Source: Streptomyces canus (lineage in GTDB: Bacteria > Actinomycetota > Actinomycetes > Streptomycetales > Streptomycetaceae). Taken from it: a stretch of DNA of 64,000 nucleotides. The translations under genes and the position numbers were made by a program. The notes beneath the pieces are model-generated. The model was not told the DNA's origin, searched no databases, and was given only the letters and a program-made list of their open reading frames with translations. The stretch lies in assembly GCF_030815415.1 (NCBI RefSeq), contig NZ_JAUSWW010000001.1, positions 5,704,001 to 5,768,000 of the forward strand, in the 5' to 3' direction. Positions within the stretch are counted from its first letter, which is position 1. Each line of letters starts with the position of its first letter. Positions 43,130 to 51,325 of this stretch are shown here, piece by piece.

Positions 43130-43624
43130 GTGAAGCTTCGCCATGTCCGTCAGGTGGCCGTCGTCGTCGGGGTGGTCGTCGCCCTGACCGGTGCCCGGCA
43201 CTCGTCCGGTGGGGGCTGCTTCGGCGGCAGCTCGAACTCCCACGGTTCTTCGAGCAGTTCGACCGGCGGCAGCGGCAGCCACCACGATGATGACGACGAC
43301 GACTCCGGTTCGGTCCCCGGGGGCGGCGGCGTCGAGTCGAGCTCCCTGGGCGAGGCGACCCAGGATCTGAGGATCGAGGAGTGCGAGGTCGAGGGCCAGA
43401 CCCTCACCGCCGACGTCCGCGCCACCAACAGCAGCACGAGCGAGACGTACTCCTACATGTTCCAGGTGGCCTTCAAGGACGCCGCCGGGACGACGGTCGC
43501 GACCGAGAGCAGCGGGATCTTCTCCGTCGCCGCGGGCGCCACCGACTCCGCCGTCGTCACCGCGAGCACCACGGTGACCGACGGCACCTGCGAGCTGGTG
43601 GACCCGCAGCGCGTGGCCGGATAG
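43130..43624 (+). CDS. Secreted Ser/His/Asp-rich protein with FxLYD-like domain
   Basis: A 164-residue protein with an N-terminal signal or anchor (RQVAVVVGVVVALTGA), a low-complexity stretch of Gly, Ser, His and a run of Asp (HHDDDDDDSG) that could bind metal, and a C-terminal beta domain (LRIEECEVEGQTLTADVRAT) of the FxLYD-like type found in cell-surface proteins. GTG 43130 follows GGGGG by 7 nt. It stands between afsK and the enoyl-CoA hydratase operon, meeting the latter head-on with a 1-bp gap. Function unknown. Confidence 0.72.
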   Translation: MKLRHVRQVAVVVGVVVALTGARHSSGGGCFGGSSNSHGSSSSSTGGSGSHHDDDDDDSGSVPGGGGVESSSLGEATQDLRIEECEVEGQTLTADVRATNSSTSETYSYMFQVAFKDAAGTTVATESSGIFSVAAGATDSAVVTASTTVTDGTCELVDPQRVAG

Positions 43625-43625
43625 C

Positions 43626-44399
43626 TCAGCGCGTCCTGAACTCCGGGCGGCGGGCGGCGAACAGCTCCGCCTGCCGCTCGTCCGGCAGGTTCCCGAGCGA
43701 GATGAGATGCGGGGCCTGCGCGAAGCCGGCGGCCAGAGCGGCCTCCCTGGCCGCCCACAGGGCGCGGACGGTGCCCTGCACCCCCTCGGTCGGATACCCG
43801 GCGATGACGGCGGCGCACTCCACCGCCGCCTCCAACGCGGCGCCGGGCTCGGTGAGTTCGCAGACCAGCCCGGTCTCGTGGGCCCGCCGCGCGGAGATCC
43901 GCTCGGCCGTCCCCATGAGCATCATCCGGGCGACCTCGCCGTACGGCATCCGCTGCGCCATGAGGACCGACTCGTACGCGCTGACCATGCCGTACGTCGT
44001 GTGCGGATCGAAGAACGTCGCGGTGGTGTCGGCGATGACGAACTCGCTCTCGCCGAGCAGGTAGAAGGCGCCTCCGCAGGCCATTCCCCGTACGGCGGCG
44101 ACGACGGGCTTCCAGAGGTCGTTGGCCTTGGGCCCGACACGGAGGAGCGGATCGTCGGCCATATAGGGGGAGTCGGGCTGCGGAACCTCCGCGTCCCGGT
44201 CCAGCCCGGTGCAGAAGGCACGCTCGCCCGCCCCGGTGAGGACGACCGCCCGCACGGAGTCGTCGAACCGCAACTCCCGCCACGCCCCCACGAGTGCGTC
44301 CCGCAGGGCGAGATCGATCGCGTTGAGCCGGTGCGGCCGGTCGAGCGTGACGACGGCGACGCCGGAGTCCTTGTCGACGGCGACCCGCAGGCCGCTCAC
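43626..44399 (-). CDS. Enoyl-CoA hydratase/isomerase family protein
   Basis: A 257-residue crotonase-fold protein: VTLDRPHRLNAIDLALRDAL, oxyanion segments ERAFCTGLDRDAEVP and AAVRGMACGGAFYLLGESEF. In the active-site region it reads FFDPHTTYGMVSAYES, lacking both Glu residues of classical hydratases, so it may be a different crotonase (isomerase, hydrolase or retro-Claisen type). Start GTG 44399 overlaps the DUF35 stop (GTGA). Third gene of the thiolase-like - DUF35 operon under O9/O10. Confidence 0.85.
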   Translation of the reverse strand: MSGLRVAVDKDSGVAVVTLDRPHRLNAIDLALRDALVGAWRELRFDDSVRAVVLTGAGERAFCTGLDRDAEVPQPDSPYMADDPLLRVGPKANDLWKPVVAAVRGMACGGAFYLLGESEFVIADTTATFFDPHTTYGMVSAYESVLMAQRMPYGEVARMMLMGTAERISARRAHETGLVCELTEPGAALEAAVECAAVIAGYPTEGVQGTVRALWAAREAALAAGFAQAPHLISLGNLPDERQAELFAARRPEFRTR

Positions 44400-44803
44400 G
44401 ACAGCACCCACTGCGGAAGCCCGCCGGAGAACACCACGTGCACCCGGGCGCCGATCCGGATCCGGCCCGGATCAAGGGAGTTGAGCGGTGCCCCGGCCGA
44501 GCTGACCAGGTTGCCGACGAGACGGATGCGGGGGTGGTCGGCGAGTTCGACGACGACCACGTTGTACGGCGCCTGCGCCGCGTAGTCCGGAAGGAGCGGG
44601 GGGTGGGGGACGACGTAGGACCAGATGCGGCCGTGGCCGGACACGGGCCGCCACTCGGTCTCGAAGGACTGGCAGTGCGGGCAGCACGGCCGGGGCGGGA
44701 AGCGGGGTTCGCCGCAGTCGGCGCAGGTCTGGACCCTGAGCTCGCCCTGGGCGGCGTAGCGCCAGAAGGGGGCGCCGTCGGAGTCGGTGACGGGGGTGAG
44801 CAT
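44396..44803 (-). CDS. DUF35 zinc-ribbon/OB-fold protein
   Basis: A 135-residue protein with zinc ribbon QTCADCGEPRFPPRPCCPHC (residues 26-45) and OB fold (IWSYVVPHPPLLPDYAAQAP; RIRIGARVHVVF). It lies between a thiolase-like gene (10-bp gap) and an enoyl-CoA hydratase gene (4-bp overlap). The adjacency supports a physical complex with the thiolase-like protein, as for ChsH2-DUF35/Ltp2. Confidence 0.87.
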   Translation of the reverse strand: MLTPVTDSDGAPFWRYAAQGELRVQTCADCGEPRFPPRPCCPHCQSFETEWRPVSGHGRIWSYVVPHPPLLPDYAAQAPYNVVVVELADHPRIRLVGNLVSSAGAPLNSLDPGRIRIGARVHVVFSGGLPQWVLS

Positions 44804-44813
44804 GATGCCTCCT

Positions 44814-45962
44814 TCAGGTCCTCAGGAGCAGCGCGGAGGTGGGGACCCCCTCGCCGGCGGTGACCAGGCAGGTCGCGGCGTCCGGGACCTGGGCGGTACT
44901 GGTCCCGCGGAGCTGCTTGACGCCTTCGTTGATGAGGTTGAAGCCGTGGACGTAGGCCTCGCTGAGCCCGCCCCCGCCGGTGTTGAGCGGCAGCCGCCCG
45001 CCGATCTCGAGGGCGCCCTGCTCGGTGAAGGCGCCGCCCTCCCCGCGCCCGCAGAAGCCGTAGCCCTCCAGGGAGAGCGGGATGAGAGCGGTGAAGGCGT
45101 CGTAGATCTGGGCGACGTCGACATCCTGCGGGGTGAAGTCGGCGTGCTTCCACAGATGCCGGGCGGCGGTCCAGGCCGGGCCGGTGAGCGGGTCGTCGTT
45201 CCAGTAGTTGACCATGCCGTGGTGCTGGGCGGGGAGCCCCTGGGCGGCGGAGTGGACGTAGACGGGCGCGCGGCGGCAGTCCCGTGCCCGCTCCCTGCTG
45301 ACGACGACACACGCCAACGCCCCGTCGGTCTCCAGGCAGTTGTCGAAGAGACAGAGCGGCTCGCTGATCCAGCGGGAGGTCATGTACATCTCGCGGGTGA
45401 GGGGCCGTTCGTACATGACGGCCGCCGGATTCTGATTGGCCCTGTTGCGGCAGGCGAGGGCGACATTGAACAGATGGTCGCGGGTCGCGCCGTACTCGTG
45501 CATATAGCGGCGGGTGAGCATGGCGATCTCGTCGACGGGCCGGAGCAGGCCGTAGGGCCGGGTCCACTGGGCGGGAGTCGGCAGCTGAACGGTCGTGTTC
45601 CGCCAGGGCCGGGGCCCGGACCCCCGCTTGCGCGACCGCCAGGCCACTCCCACGCTCGCCTGCCCGGCGGCTATGGCGGCGGCGAGATGGCCGACGGTGG
45701 CACAGGAGCCCCCGCCCCCGTACCCGACCTTGCTGAAGAAGGTGAGGTCACCGAAGCCGACCGCCTTCGCGAGCTCCACCTCGTCGGTCTCCTCCATGGT
45801 GAAGGAGGCGAGGGCGTCCACCTCTCCCGGGGCGATACCGGCGTCGTCGAGGGCGGCGAGCACGGCACGGCAGGCGAGCGTTCTCTCGTCCTCGGGAAGG
45901 TTTCTCGCAAACGACGTCTGACCTATGCCGACGATGGCGGTGGCGTCCTTGAGTCCGGTCAT
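44814..45962 (-). CDS. Thiolase-like lipid-transfer/aldolase protein
   Basis: A 382-residue thiolase-fold protein: ATAIVGIGQTSFARNLPEDE, CLETDGALACVVVS, IYDAFTALIPLSLEGYGFCG and PLNTGGGGLSEAYVHGFNLI. In place of the thiolase nucleophile motif it has GYGGGGSCATVGHLAAA; a Cys is nearby but four residues from the expected position, so thiolysis is doubtful. Homologous in layout to the gene at 33361. First gene of the operon with DUF35 and crotonase; divergent from the FadD3-like gene over a 94-bp region with two palindromes. Confidence 0.85.
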   Translation of the reverse strand: MTGLKDATAIVGIGQTSFARNLPEDERTLACRAVLAALDDAGIAPGEVDALASFTMEETDEVELAKAVGFGDLTFFSKVGYGGGGSCATVGHLAAAIAAGQASVGVAWRSRKRGSGPRPWRNTTVQLPTPAQWTRPYGLLRPVDEIAMLTRRYMHEYGATRDHLFNVALACRNRANQNPAAVMYERPLTREMYMTSRWISEPLCLFDNCLETDGALACVVVSRERARDCRRAPVYVHSAAQGLPAQHHGMVNYWNDDPLTGPAWTAARHLWKHADFTPQDVDVAQIYDAFTALIPLSLEGYGFCGRGEGGAFTEQGALEIGGRLPLNTGGGGLSEAYVHGFNLINEGVKQLRGTSTAQVPDAATCLVTAGEGVPTSALLLRT

Positions 45963-45991
45963 GAGGCACCTCCGCGGGGCTGTCCTCCGGG

Positions 45992-46006
45992 CTGACAGTG
46001 CGTCAG
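45992..46006. promoter_or_regulatory. Regulon palindrome O9 (CTGACAGTGCGTCAG)
   Basis: One substitution in the left half. It lies 30 bp upstream of the thiolase-like gene; its centre is 27 bp from O10, the same spacing as O1-O2. Confidence 0.65.
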
Positions 46007-46018
46007 GCTACAGCTAAT

Positions 46019-46033
46019 CTGACGGGTAGTCAG
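46019..46033. promoter_or_regulatory. Regulon palindrome O10 (CTGACGGGTAGTCAG)
   Basis: One substitution in the right half (AGTCAG). It lies 23 bp upstream of the FadD3-like start. Confidence 0.65.
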
Positions 46034-46056
46034 CTACTGGGTTCTGGAGGCTGGTT

Positions 46057-47634
46057 GTGCGCGGAGACGTGGAGTGGGGCAGCGTTCCGGGTCTGGTCCG
46101 GTCGGCGGCCGAGCGGTACGCGGACGTGGAGGCCGTGGTGGAGGGCCGTACCCGGGTGACGTACGCCGAACTGGGCGCCCGGGTGGAGCGCGCGGCGGCG
46201 GCGTGCGTGGCGAACGGGGTGGAGGCGGGCGACCGGGTCGCGATCTGGGCCCCCAACTCCCTGGACTGGATGGTGTCGGCGCTGGGCGCGGTGTCGGCCG
46301 GCGCGGTACTGGTCCCGCTGAACACCCGGTTCAAGGGAACGGAGGCGGCGGACGTCCTGCGCCGCAGCGGAGCACGCCTGCTCTTCGTGACGGGGACGTT
46401 CCTGGGGACGTCGTACGTGGCGTCACTGCGGCGGGCGGTGGCGGAAGGTCCGGGGCTGCCGTCCCTGGCCCAGGTGGTGGTCCTGTCGGACGACGCCCCG
46501 GCCGACTACTGGACGTGGAAGGACTTCCTGGCGAGCGGCGAGGGAGTGGGCGAGGCGGAGGTGCGGGAGCGGGCGGCCTCGGTGCGCGGTTCGTGGCCCT
46601 CGGACATCGTCTTCACCTCGGGCACGACGGGCCGCCCGAAGGGCGCGGTGATCACGCATTCCCAGACGTTGCGGGCGTACGAGGTCTGGAGCGACCTCGC
46701 GGGCCTGCGCCAGGGCGACCGCTACCTGATCGTGAACCCCTTCTTCCACACCTTCGGCTACAAGGCGGGCGTGATCGCCTGTCTGATGCGGGGCGCGACG
46801 ATGATTCCCCAGCCGGTGTTCAACGTGGACACGGCCCTGGCGAACATCGCGTCGGAACGCGTCTCGGTCCTCCCGGGCCCGCCGACCCTCCACCAGTCCC
46901 TGCTGGACCACCCGTCCCGCGACGCGTACGACCTGTCGGCCCTGCGCCTGGTGGTGACCGGCGCGGCGGTGGTCCCCCTGACCCTGGTGGAGCGCCTGCG
47001 GACCGAGCTGGGCGTGGAGACCGTCCTGACGGCGTACGGCCTGTCGGAGGCGAGCGGCGTGGTGACGATGTGCCGCCGCGGCGACGAGCCGACGGTGATC
47101 GCGTCGACGTCGGGGCGGGCGATCCCGGGAACGGAGGTACGGGTGGTGTCCGCCGACGGCCGGTCGGTGCCCCCGGGGGTCCCCGGTGAGGTGCTGGTCC
47201 GGGGCTTCAACGTCATGCGGGGCTACTACGAGGACGAGACGGCGACGGCGGAGGTCCTCGACCCGGACGGCTGGCTGCGCACGGGCGACGTGGGCGTCCT
47301 GGACGAGGCGGGCAACCTCCGCATCACCGACCGTCTCAAGGACATGTTCATCGTCGGCGGCTTCAACGCCTATCCGGCGGAGATAGAGCAACTCCTGGGC
47401 CTGCACCCGGACGTGGCCGACGTGGCGGTGATCGGCGTCCCGGACCCCCGGCTCGGGGAGGTGGGAAAGGCCTACGTCGTGCGCCGGGAGGGGGCCCTGG
47501 CAACGGGCGACGACCTGATCGCGTGGGCCCGCAGGGAAATGGCGAACTACAAGGTGCCGAGAGCGGTGGAGTTCGTGGCGGAACTCCCGCGCAACGCGAG
47601 CGGAAAGGTGGTCAAGGGGAAGCTGCGAGCATGA
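46057..47634 (+). CDS. AMP-forming acyl-CoA synthetase, FadD3-like
   Basis: A 525-residue ligase. Motifs: IVFTSGTTGRPKGAVITHSQ (P-loop), TAYGLSEASGVV, LRTGDVGVLDEAGNLRITDR, the lid GGFNAYPAEIEQLL and the catalytic Lys in PRNASGKVVKGKL. The overall sequence is close to FadD3, the ligase that activates the steroid-derived propanoate HIP in mycobacteria and rhodococci, but the substrate cannot be assigned from sequence. GTG 46057 lies 6 nt after TGGAGG. Divergent from the thiolase-like operon, convergent with afsS. Confidence 0.88.
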   Translation: MRGDVEWGSVPGLVRSAAERYADVEAVVEGRTRVTYAELGARVERAAAACVANGVEAGDRVAIWAPNSLDWMVSALGAVSAGAVLVPLNTRFKGTEAADVLRRSGARLLFVTGTFLGTSYVASLRRAVAEGPGLPSLAQVVVLSDDAPADYWTWKDFLASGEGVGEAEVRERAASVRGSWPSDIVFTSGTTGRPKGAVITHSQTLRAYEVWSDLAGLRQGDRYLIVNPFFHTFGYKAGVIACLMRGATMIPQPVFNVDTALANIASERVSVLPGPPTLHQSLLDHPSRDAYDLSALRLVVTGAAVVPLTLVERLRTELGVETVLTAYGLSEASGVVTMCRRGDEPTVIASTSGRAIPGTEVRVVSADGRSVPPGVPGEVLVRGFNVMRGYYEDETATAEVLDPDGWLRTGDVGVLDEAGNLRITDRLKDMFIVGGFNAYPAEIEQLLGLHPDVADVAVIGVPDPRLGEVGKAYVVRREGALATGDDLIAWARREMANYKVPRAVEFVAELPRNASGKVVKGKLRA

Positions 47635-47674
47635 CCGGCAGATCCGTCCCACCCCGGTGACTCCCGGACACGCC

Positions 47675-47713
47675 TCGGCCGCGACGGCTCCCCCTCCGCG
47701 CCGCCGCGGCCGA
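47675..47713. terminator. Strong hairpin between fadD3-like gene and afsS
   Basis: 14-bp arms (47675-47688 and 47700-47713) pair at 13 of 14 positions around an 11-nt loop, between convergent genes, so it can terminate both. Confidence 0.75.
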
Positions 47714-47737
47714 TCCCCGTGCGGGAAAAAGGTCTGG

Positions 47738-47938
47738 TCAGACGGGCTCTTCCGTGACGTGGGTGTTGTCCGGAGTGACCACGCCGCCGTCGTCCACGTC
47801 GGTGACGTGGGTGTTGAGCGGCTTGATCGGGCTGCCCGTCACGTGCGTGTTGAGCGGCTTGATCTCCTCGCCGCTGTCCGCGTCGGTGACGTGGGTGTTG
47901 TCCGGCTTGACGACCGGGTCGGTCTCGCTGCTGCTCAT
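47738..47938 (-). CDS. afsS: AfsS, small activator of secondary metabolism
   Basis: A 66-residue acidic protein made almost entirely of four repeats of P-D/L-N-T-H-V-T (KPDNTHVTDA, KPLNTHVTGS, KPLNTHVTDV, TPDNTHVTEE), the recognised hallmark of AfsS, which in S. coelicolor is transcribed under AfsR and raises antibiotic production. GGGGAGG precedes the ATG. It lies downstream of afsR on the same strand, as in S. coelicolor. How the protein acts is not known. Confidence 0.88.
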   Translation of the reverse strand: MSSSETDPVVKPDNTHVTDADSGEEIKPLNTHVTGSPIKPLNTHVTDVDDGGVVTPDNTHVTEEPV

Positions 47939-47975
47939 GTGCTGCCTCCCCTGGGGCGGATCATTGTGAACTGAG

Positions 47976-48015
47976 AGCCCACCCGGTCACTCCCCCGTGG
48001 GTGCCCGGGTGGGCT
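47976..48015. terminator. 11-bp inverted repeat between afsR and afsS
   Basis: AGCCCACCCGG (47976-47986) and its exact complement (48005-48015) flank an 18-nt loop. It could end the afsR transcript or be part of the afsS leader, as it lies 38 bp upstream of afsS. Confidence 0.55.
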
Positions 48016-48112
48016 GCTCGGGCCGCCCACCCTAAACCGTGAGCGCTGCGGCCTTACCTGCGATCCGTCTGCCCCCCGACGCGACGGATCGACAAGACAG
48101 AGACTGCCGGGC

Positions 48113-48134
48113 CGCGATAAACGAACGATGAACG
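48113..48134 (-). promoter_or_regulatory. Predicted AfsR-binding direct repeat in front of afsS
   Basis: On the minus strand two 11-nt units, CGTTCATCGTT and CGTTTATCGCG, follow each other directly (8 of 11 identical). SARP-family activators such as AfsR bind 11-nt direct repeats next to the -10 element. It lies 175 bp upstream of afsS and just downstream of afsR. I cannot fix the -10 box. Confidence 0.55.
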
Positions 48135-48162
48135 CCGACGGCGACGGCCCCGTGTGGTGGGC

Positions 48163-51117
48163 TCAGGCGGCGGCGACAGGAGTGAGGAGCATGCGCACCT
48201 CGGCCGCCTCCGGCGAGTCCAACCGCTCGTAGATCTCCAGCGCCTCGCGCCAGCAGACCTGTGCCCTGCCGGAGTGGCCGATGCCGTTCAAGGCCCGGCC
48301 GAGGACCGTGAGGACGTGCCCCCGGCGCCATTCGCCCCCGATGCCCCTCAGCACCGTGAGCGCCATCTCGGCGTTGCTCGCCGCCAGGGCCGGCTTGCGC
48401 GCGTCCAGTTCGACTTCCGCCAGCCTGCAGAGGGTCATCCCCTCCCACAGGCGCTGACGGCTGTCGCGGAACACGCGGAGCGCCTCCACCAGTTGCGCGG
48501 AGGCCTCGGTGTGCTGTCCCGTCTTGCCGAGAGCCATTCCCAAGGCGTACAGGCCGTTGGCGCCTCGAAGGGTGTGTCCCAGCCCCTGGTAGATGTCGGT
48601 TCCCTGGCGGGCGAGTGCGACAGCCGTGTCGGCCCGCCCGGTGGCGAGATGGAGTCGCGACAGATTGCACAGCGGGCTGGCGGAACCCGCCATGTCGCCG
48701 CAGTCGCGGAACTTGTCGAGCGCCTGGCTGAAGTAGCGCTCGGCCTCCGAGTGGCGGTTCTTGTAGAAGGCGATGCTGCCGAGGATGTTCGCCGCCCAGC
48801 AGGAGGGCAGCGGGTCGTCCGTGGCCTCGGCGAGCCGGATGGCCTCCTGGGCCTCCGGGTACGCCAGGTCGAACTGGCCGGAGAACAGTCGCGCGTTGCT
48901 CAGCACGACGGAGGCCCGGCCCTCGGCGCGGATGTCCCCGGCCGTGCGTGCGGCATCGCGCAGGGCCGTGGCGGACGCCTCGTACTCCTTCGCGTTGGCA
49001 CCCGACTCGGCGAGGTCGACGGAGGCCCACAGGAGGTCGATCGCGCGTCCCAGGGTGCTTCCCCGGGCCGACTGCCGTGCACAGGCGAGGAGCGGCACGG
49101 CTTCGGAGTACAGCCAGTCCCGGGCCGCCTGGCGGTCGGGGAACGCCAGGCCCGCGCCACCGGTCGGATACAGGTGATCCACCAGCCGGTCACCCGGCCG
49201 CTCGATCGCATAGACCCCCGCCGCCGTGGCCAGGTAGAAGTTCAGCAGCCGTGACAGCGCCGACCCCCTCTCGCTGGGCGGCCACTCGTCCCGCTCCGCA
49301 CAAGCACGCGCGTAGAGTCGGACCAGGTCATGGAACCGGTACCGGCCGGGCGCCGCCGATTCCAGCAGGGACGTGTCGACCAGGGACTCCAGGAGGTCCT
49401 CGGTCTCCTCCGCCTCCAGGTCCAGTACCGCGGCCGCCGCGGCGAGCGAGATGTCCGGGCCGTCGGCCAGGCCGAGCAGCCGGAAGGCGCGGGCCTGGGC
49501 CGGCTCCAGCTGGCCGTAGCCCAGCTCGAACGTCGCCTTCACCGCGAGGTCCCCGGCCTGGAGTTCGTCCAGGCGCCGGCGCTCGTCCGCCAGCTTCGCC
49601 GCCAGGACGGACACCGTCCACGTGCGGCGGGCCGCGAGGCGAGAGGCGGCGATGCGGATCGCCAACGGCAGGAAGCCGCACGCCGCCACCACGTCCAGGG
49701 CGGCGTCCCGCTCGCTGCCCACCCGCTCCTCGCCCACGATCTTCGTGAAGAGCGCCAGCGCCTCGTCCGGCGACATCACGTCCAAGTCGACCAGGTGCGC
49801 CCCGGCGAGGTCCACCATCCGCACCCGGGAGGTCACCAGCGCCGCGCAGCCCTCCGTGCCCGGCAGCAGCGGACGTACCTGGGCCGCGTCCCGCGCGTTG
49901 TCCAGCAGCACCAGCACCCGGCGGCCGTCCAGGACCGAGCGGTACAGTGCCGCCCGCTCCTCCAGGGAGTCCGGGATCGCCGAGTCCGCCGTGCCCAACG
50001 CCCGCAGGAACGAGCCCAGTACGGTCTCCGGCTCCGCGGCCCGGGACCCGGCGCCCTGGAGGTCGACGTACAGCTGACCGTCGGGGAAGGCGCCGCGCGC
50101 CTGGTGTGCCACGTGCACCGCCAGGGTCGTCTTGCCCACGCCGCCGATGCCCGCCAGCGCCGACACCGCCATCACGCGGCCCTCCGCCGACGCCAGGACC
50201 TCGCTCAGTTCGGACACGAAGGACGCGCGGCCGGTGAAGTCCGGGACCGTGGCGGGAAGTTGCGCGGGGCGGACCGCGACGGAAGCTGGCTCCGGCTGCG
50301 GGGACGGCGGTTCCGCGAGCCCGGGGTCCGCCCGGAGGATGCGCTGCTGGAGGTCGCGCAGGCCCGGGCGCGGGTCGACGCCCAGCTCATCGGCCAGCAG
50401 CCGCCTGGTGTCGGCGTAGACCGCCAGCGCCTCCGCCTGGCGCCCGCTGCGGTAGAGGGCGAGCATGAGGAGTTCCCGCAGCCGCTCCCGGAGCGGGTGG
50501 GCCGCCGTCAGGGCCGTCAGTTCCGAGACGGCCTCCGCGTGGCAGCCCTGCTCCAGGTCCATGTCCAGGCGGGACTCGAGGAGTTGGAGCCGCCATTCCT
50601 CCAGCCTGACCCGCTGCGAGGAGGCGTACGGGCCCGGCACTCCCGCCAGGACCTCGCCGTCCCACAGGGCGAGCGCCCGGCCCAGCACCTCCCGTGCGTG
50701 GCACAGATCGCCGGCGCCCCGCGCCTTCTCCGCCTCCGTGGCCAGCTCCTGGGCCACCGCGAGGTCCAGCGCGCCCTCTCCCAGCGAGCGGATCGCGTAC
50801 CCGCCCGACTCGCTCACCAGGACGTCGGGGTCCAGGACCTTGCGCAGCCGGGAGGCGTACGTCCGCAGTGCCGCCAGCGCCTGGGACGGTGACTCCTCGC
50901 CCCACAGGGCGTCGATCAGTTCGGCCGCGGTGGCCGTACGGCCCTCCCGCAGCAGCAGCGCGGCCAGCAGGGCCCGTTGCTGCGGGGAGCCCATGGGCAA
51001 CGACTCCTCGCCGCGCCAGGCGCGGACCGGTCCGAGCACGCTGAAGCGCAGCGGCAGCTCCGGCTCCGCCGAGGAGCCGGGACGCCGCTGTTCAGGCACC
51101 CGCGGTACTCCGTCCAT
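48163..51117 (-). CDS. afsR: AfsR, SARP-type global regulator with NB-ARC and TPR domains
   Basis: A 984-residue regulator, phosphorylated by AfsK, that activates afsS (established in S. coelicolor). Domains: OmpR-like winged helix (about 20-110: LRFSVLGPVRAWRGEESLPM, LRTYASRLRKVLD), bacterial transcriptional activation domain (110-260), NB-ARC ATPase (290-600, Walker A in ALAGIGGVGKTTLAV; LVLLDNARDAAQV), and TPR repeats to the C-terminus (for example LYALGMALGKTGQHTEASAQ). ATG 51117 (MDGVPRVPEQRRPG) is preferred over 51144, because it matches the known AfsR start and follows GGGGGAC. Confidence 0.95.
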   Translation of the reverse strand: MDGVPRVPEQRRPGSSAEPELPLRFSVLGPVRAWRGEESLPMGSPQQRALLAALLLREGRTATAAELIDALWGEESPSQALAALRTYASRLRKVLDPDVLVSESGGYAIRSLGEGALDLAVAQELATEAEKARGAGDLCHAREVLGRALALWDGEVLAGVPGPYASSQRVRLEEWRLQLLESRLDMDLEQGCHAEAVSELTALTAAHPLRERLRELLMLALYRSGRQAEALAVYADTRRLLADELGVDPRPGLRDLQQRILRADPGLAEPPSPQPEPASVAVRPAQLPATVPDFTGRASFVSELSEVLASAEGRVMAVSALAGIGGVGKTTLAVHVAHQARGAFPDGQLYVDLQGAGSRAAEPETVLGSFLRALGTADSAIPDSLEERAALYRSVLDGRRVLVLLDNARDAAQVRPLLPGTEGCAALVTSRVRMVDLAGAHLVDLDVMSPDEALALFTKIVGEERVGSERDAALDVVAACGFLPLAIRIAASRLAARRTWTVSVLAAKLADERRRLDELQAGDLAVKATFELGYGQLEPAQARAFRLLGLADGPDISLAAAAAVLDLEAEETEDLLESLVDTSLLESAAPGRYRFHDLVRLYARACAERDEWPPSERGSALSRLLNFYLATAAGVYAIERPGDRLVDHLYPTGGAGLAFPDRQAARDWLYSEAVPLLACARQSARGSTLGRAIDLLWASVDLAESGANAKEYEASATALRDAARTAGDIRAEGRASVVLSNARLFSGQFDLAYPEAQEAIRLAEATDDPLPSCWAANILGSIAFYKNRHSEAERYFSQALDKFRDCGDMAGSASPLCNLSRLHLATGRADTAVALARQGTDIYQGLGHTLRGANGLYALGMALGKTGQHTEASAQLVEALRVFRDSRQRLWEGMTLCRLAEVELDARKPALAASNAEMALTVLRGIGGEWRRGHVLTVLGRALNGIGHSGRAQVCWREALEIYERLDSPEAAEVRMLLTPVAAA

Positions 51118-51289
51118 CGCCGTCCCCCTAGACACAGTGAGCAACGACGCCAGTTTGCCTTGTTCATGGCAGATGCGTCAGCTGTGGAGACCCCGATCAC
51201 AGGGAGGCGCGCGGGATATCACAAGCCCCTCACGTGGTCTTCGCACACTTCCGCACATAAAGCGCCACAGTCGGTCGTCACCGGCGTAG

Positions 51290-51304
51290 CTGACGGGCCG
51301 TCAG
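51290..51304. promoter_or_regulatory. Regulon palindrome O11 (CTGACGGGCCGTCAG)
   Basis: Perfect half-sites, 21 bp upstream of the second amidohydrolase gene (12 bp before an alternative GTG start at 51317), in the divergent region from afsR. Confidence 0.7.
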
Positions 51305-51325
51305 ATCGGCGCTACCGTGACCCCC

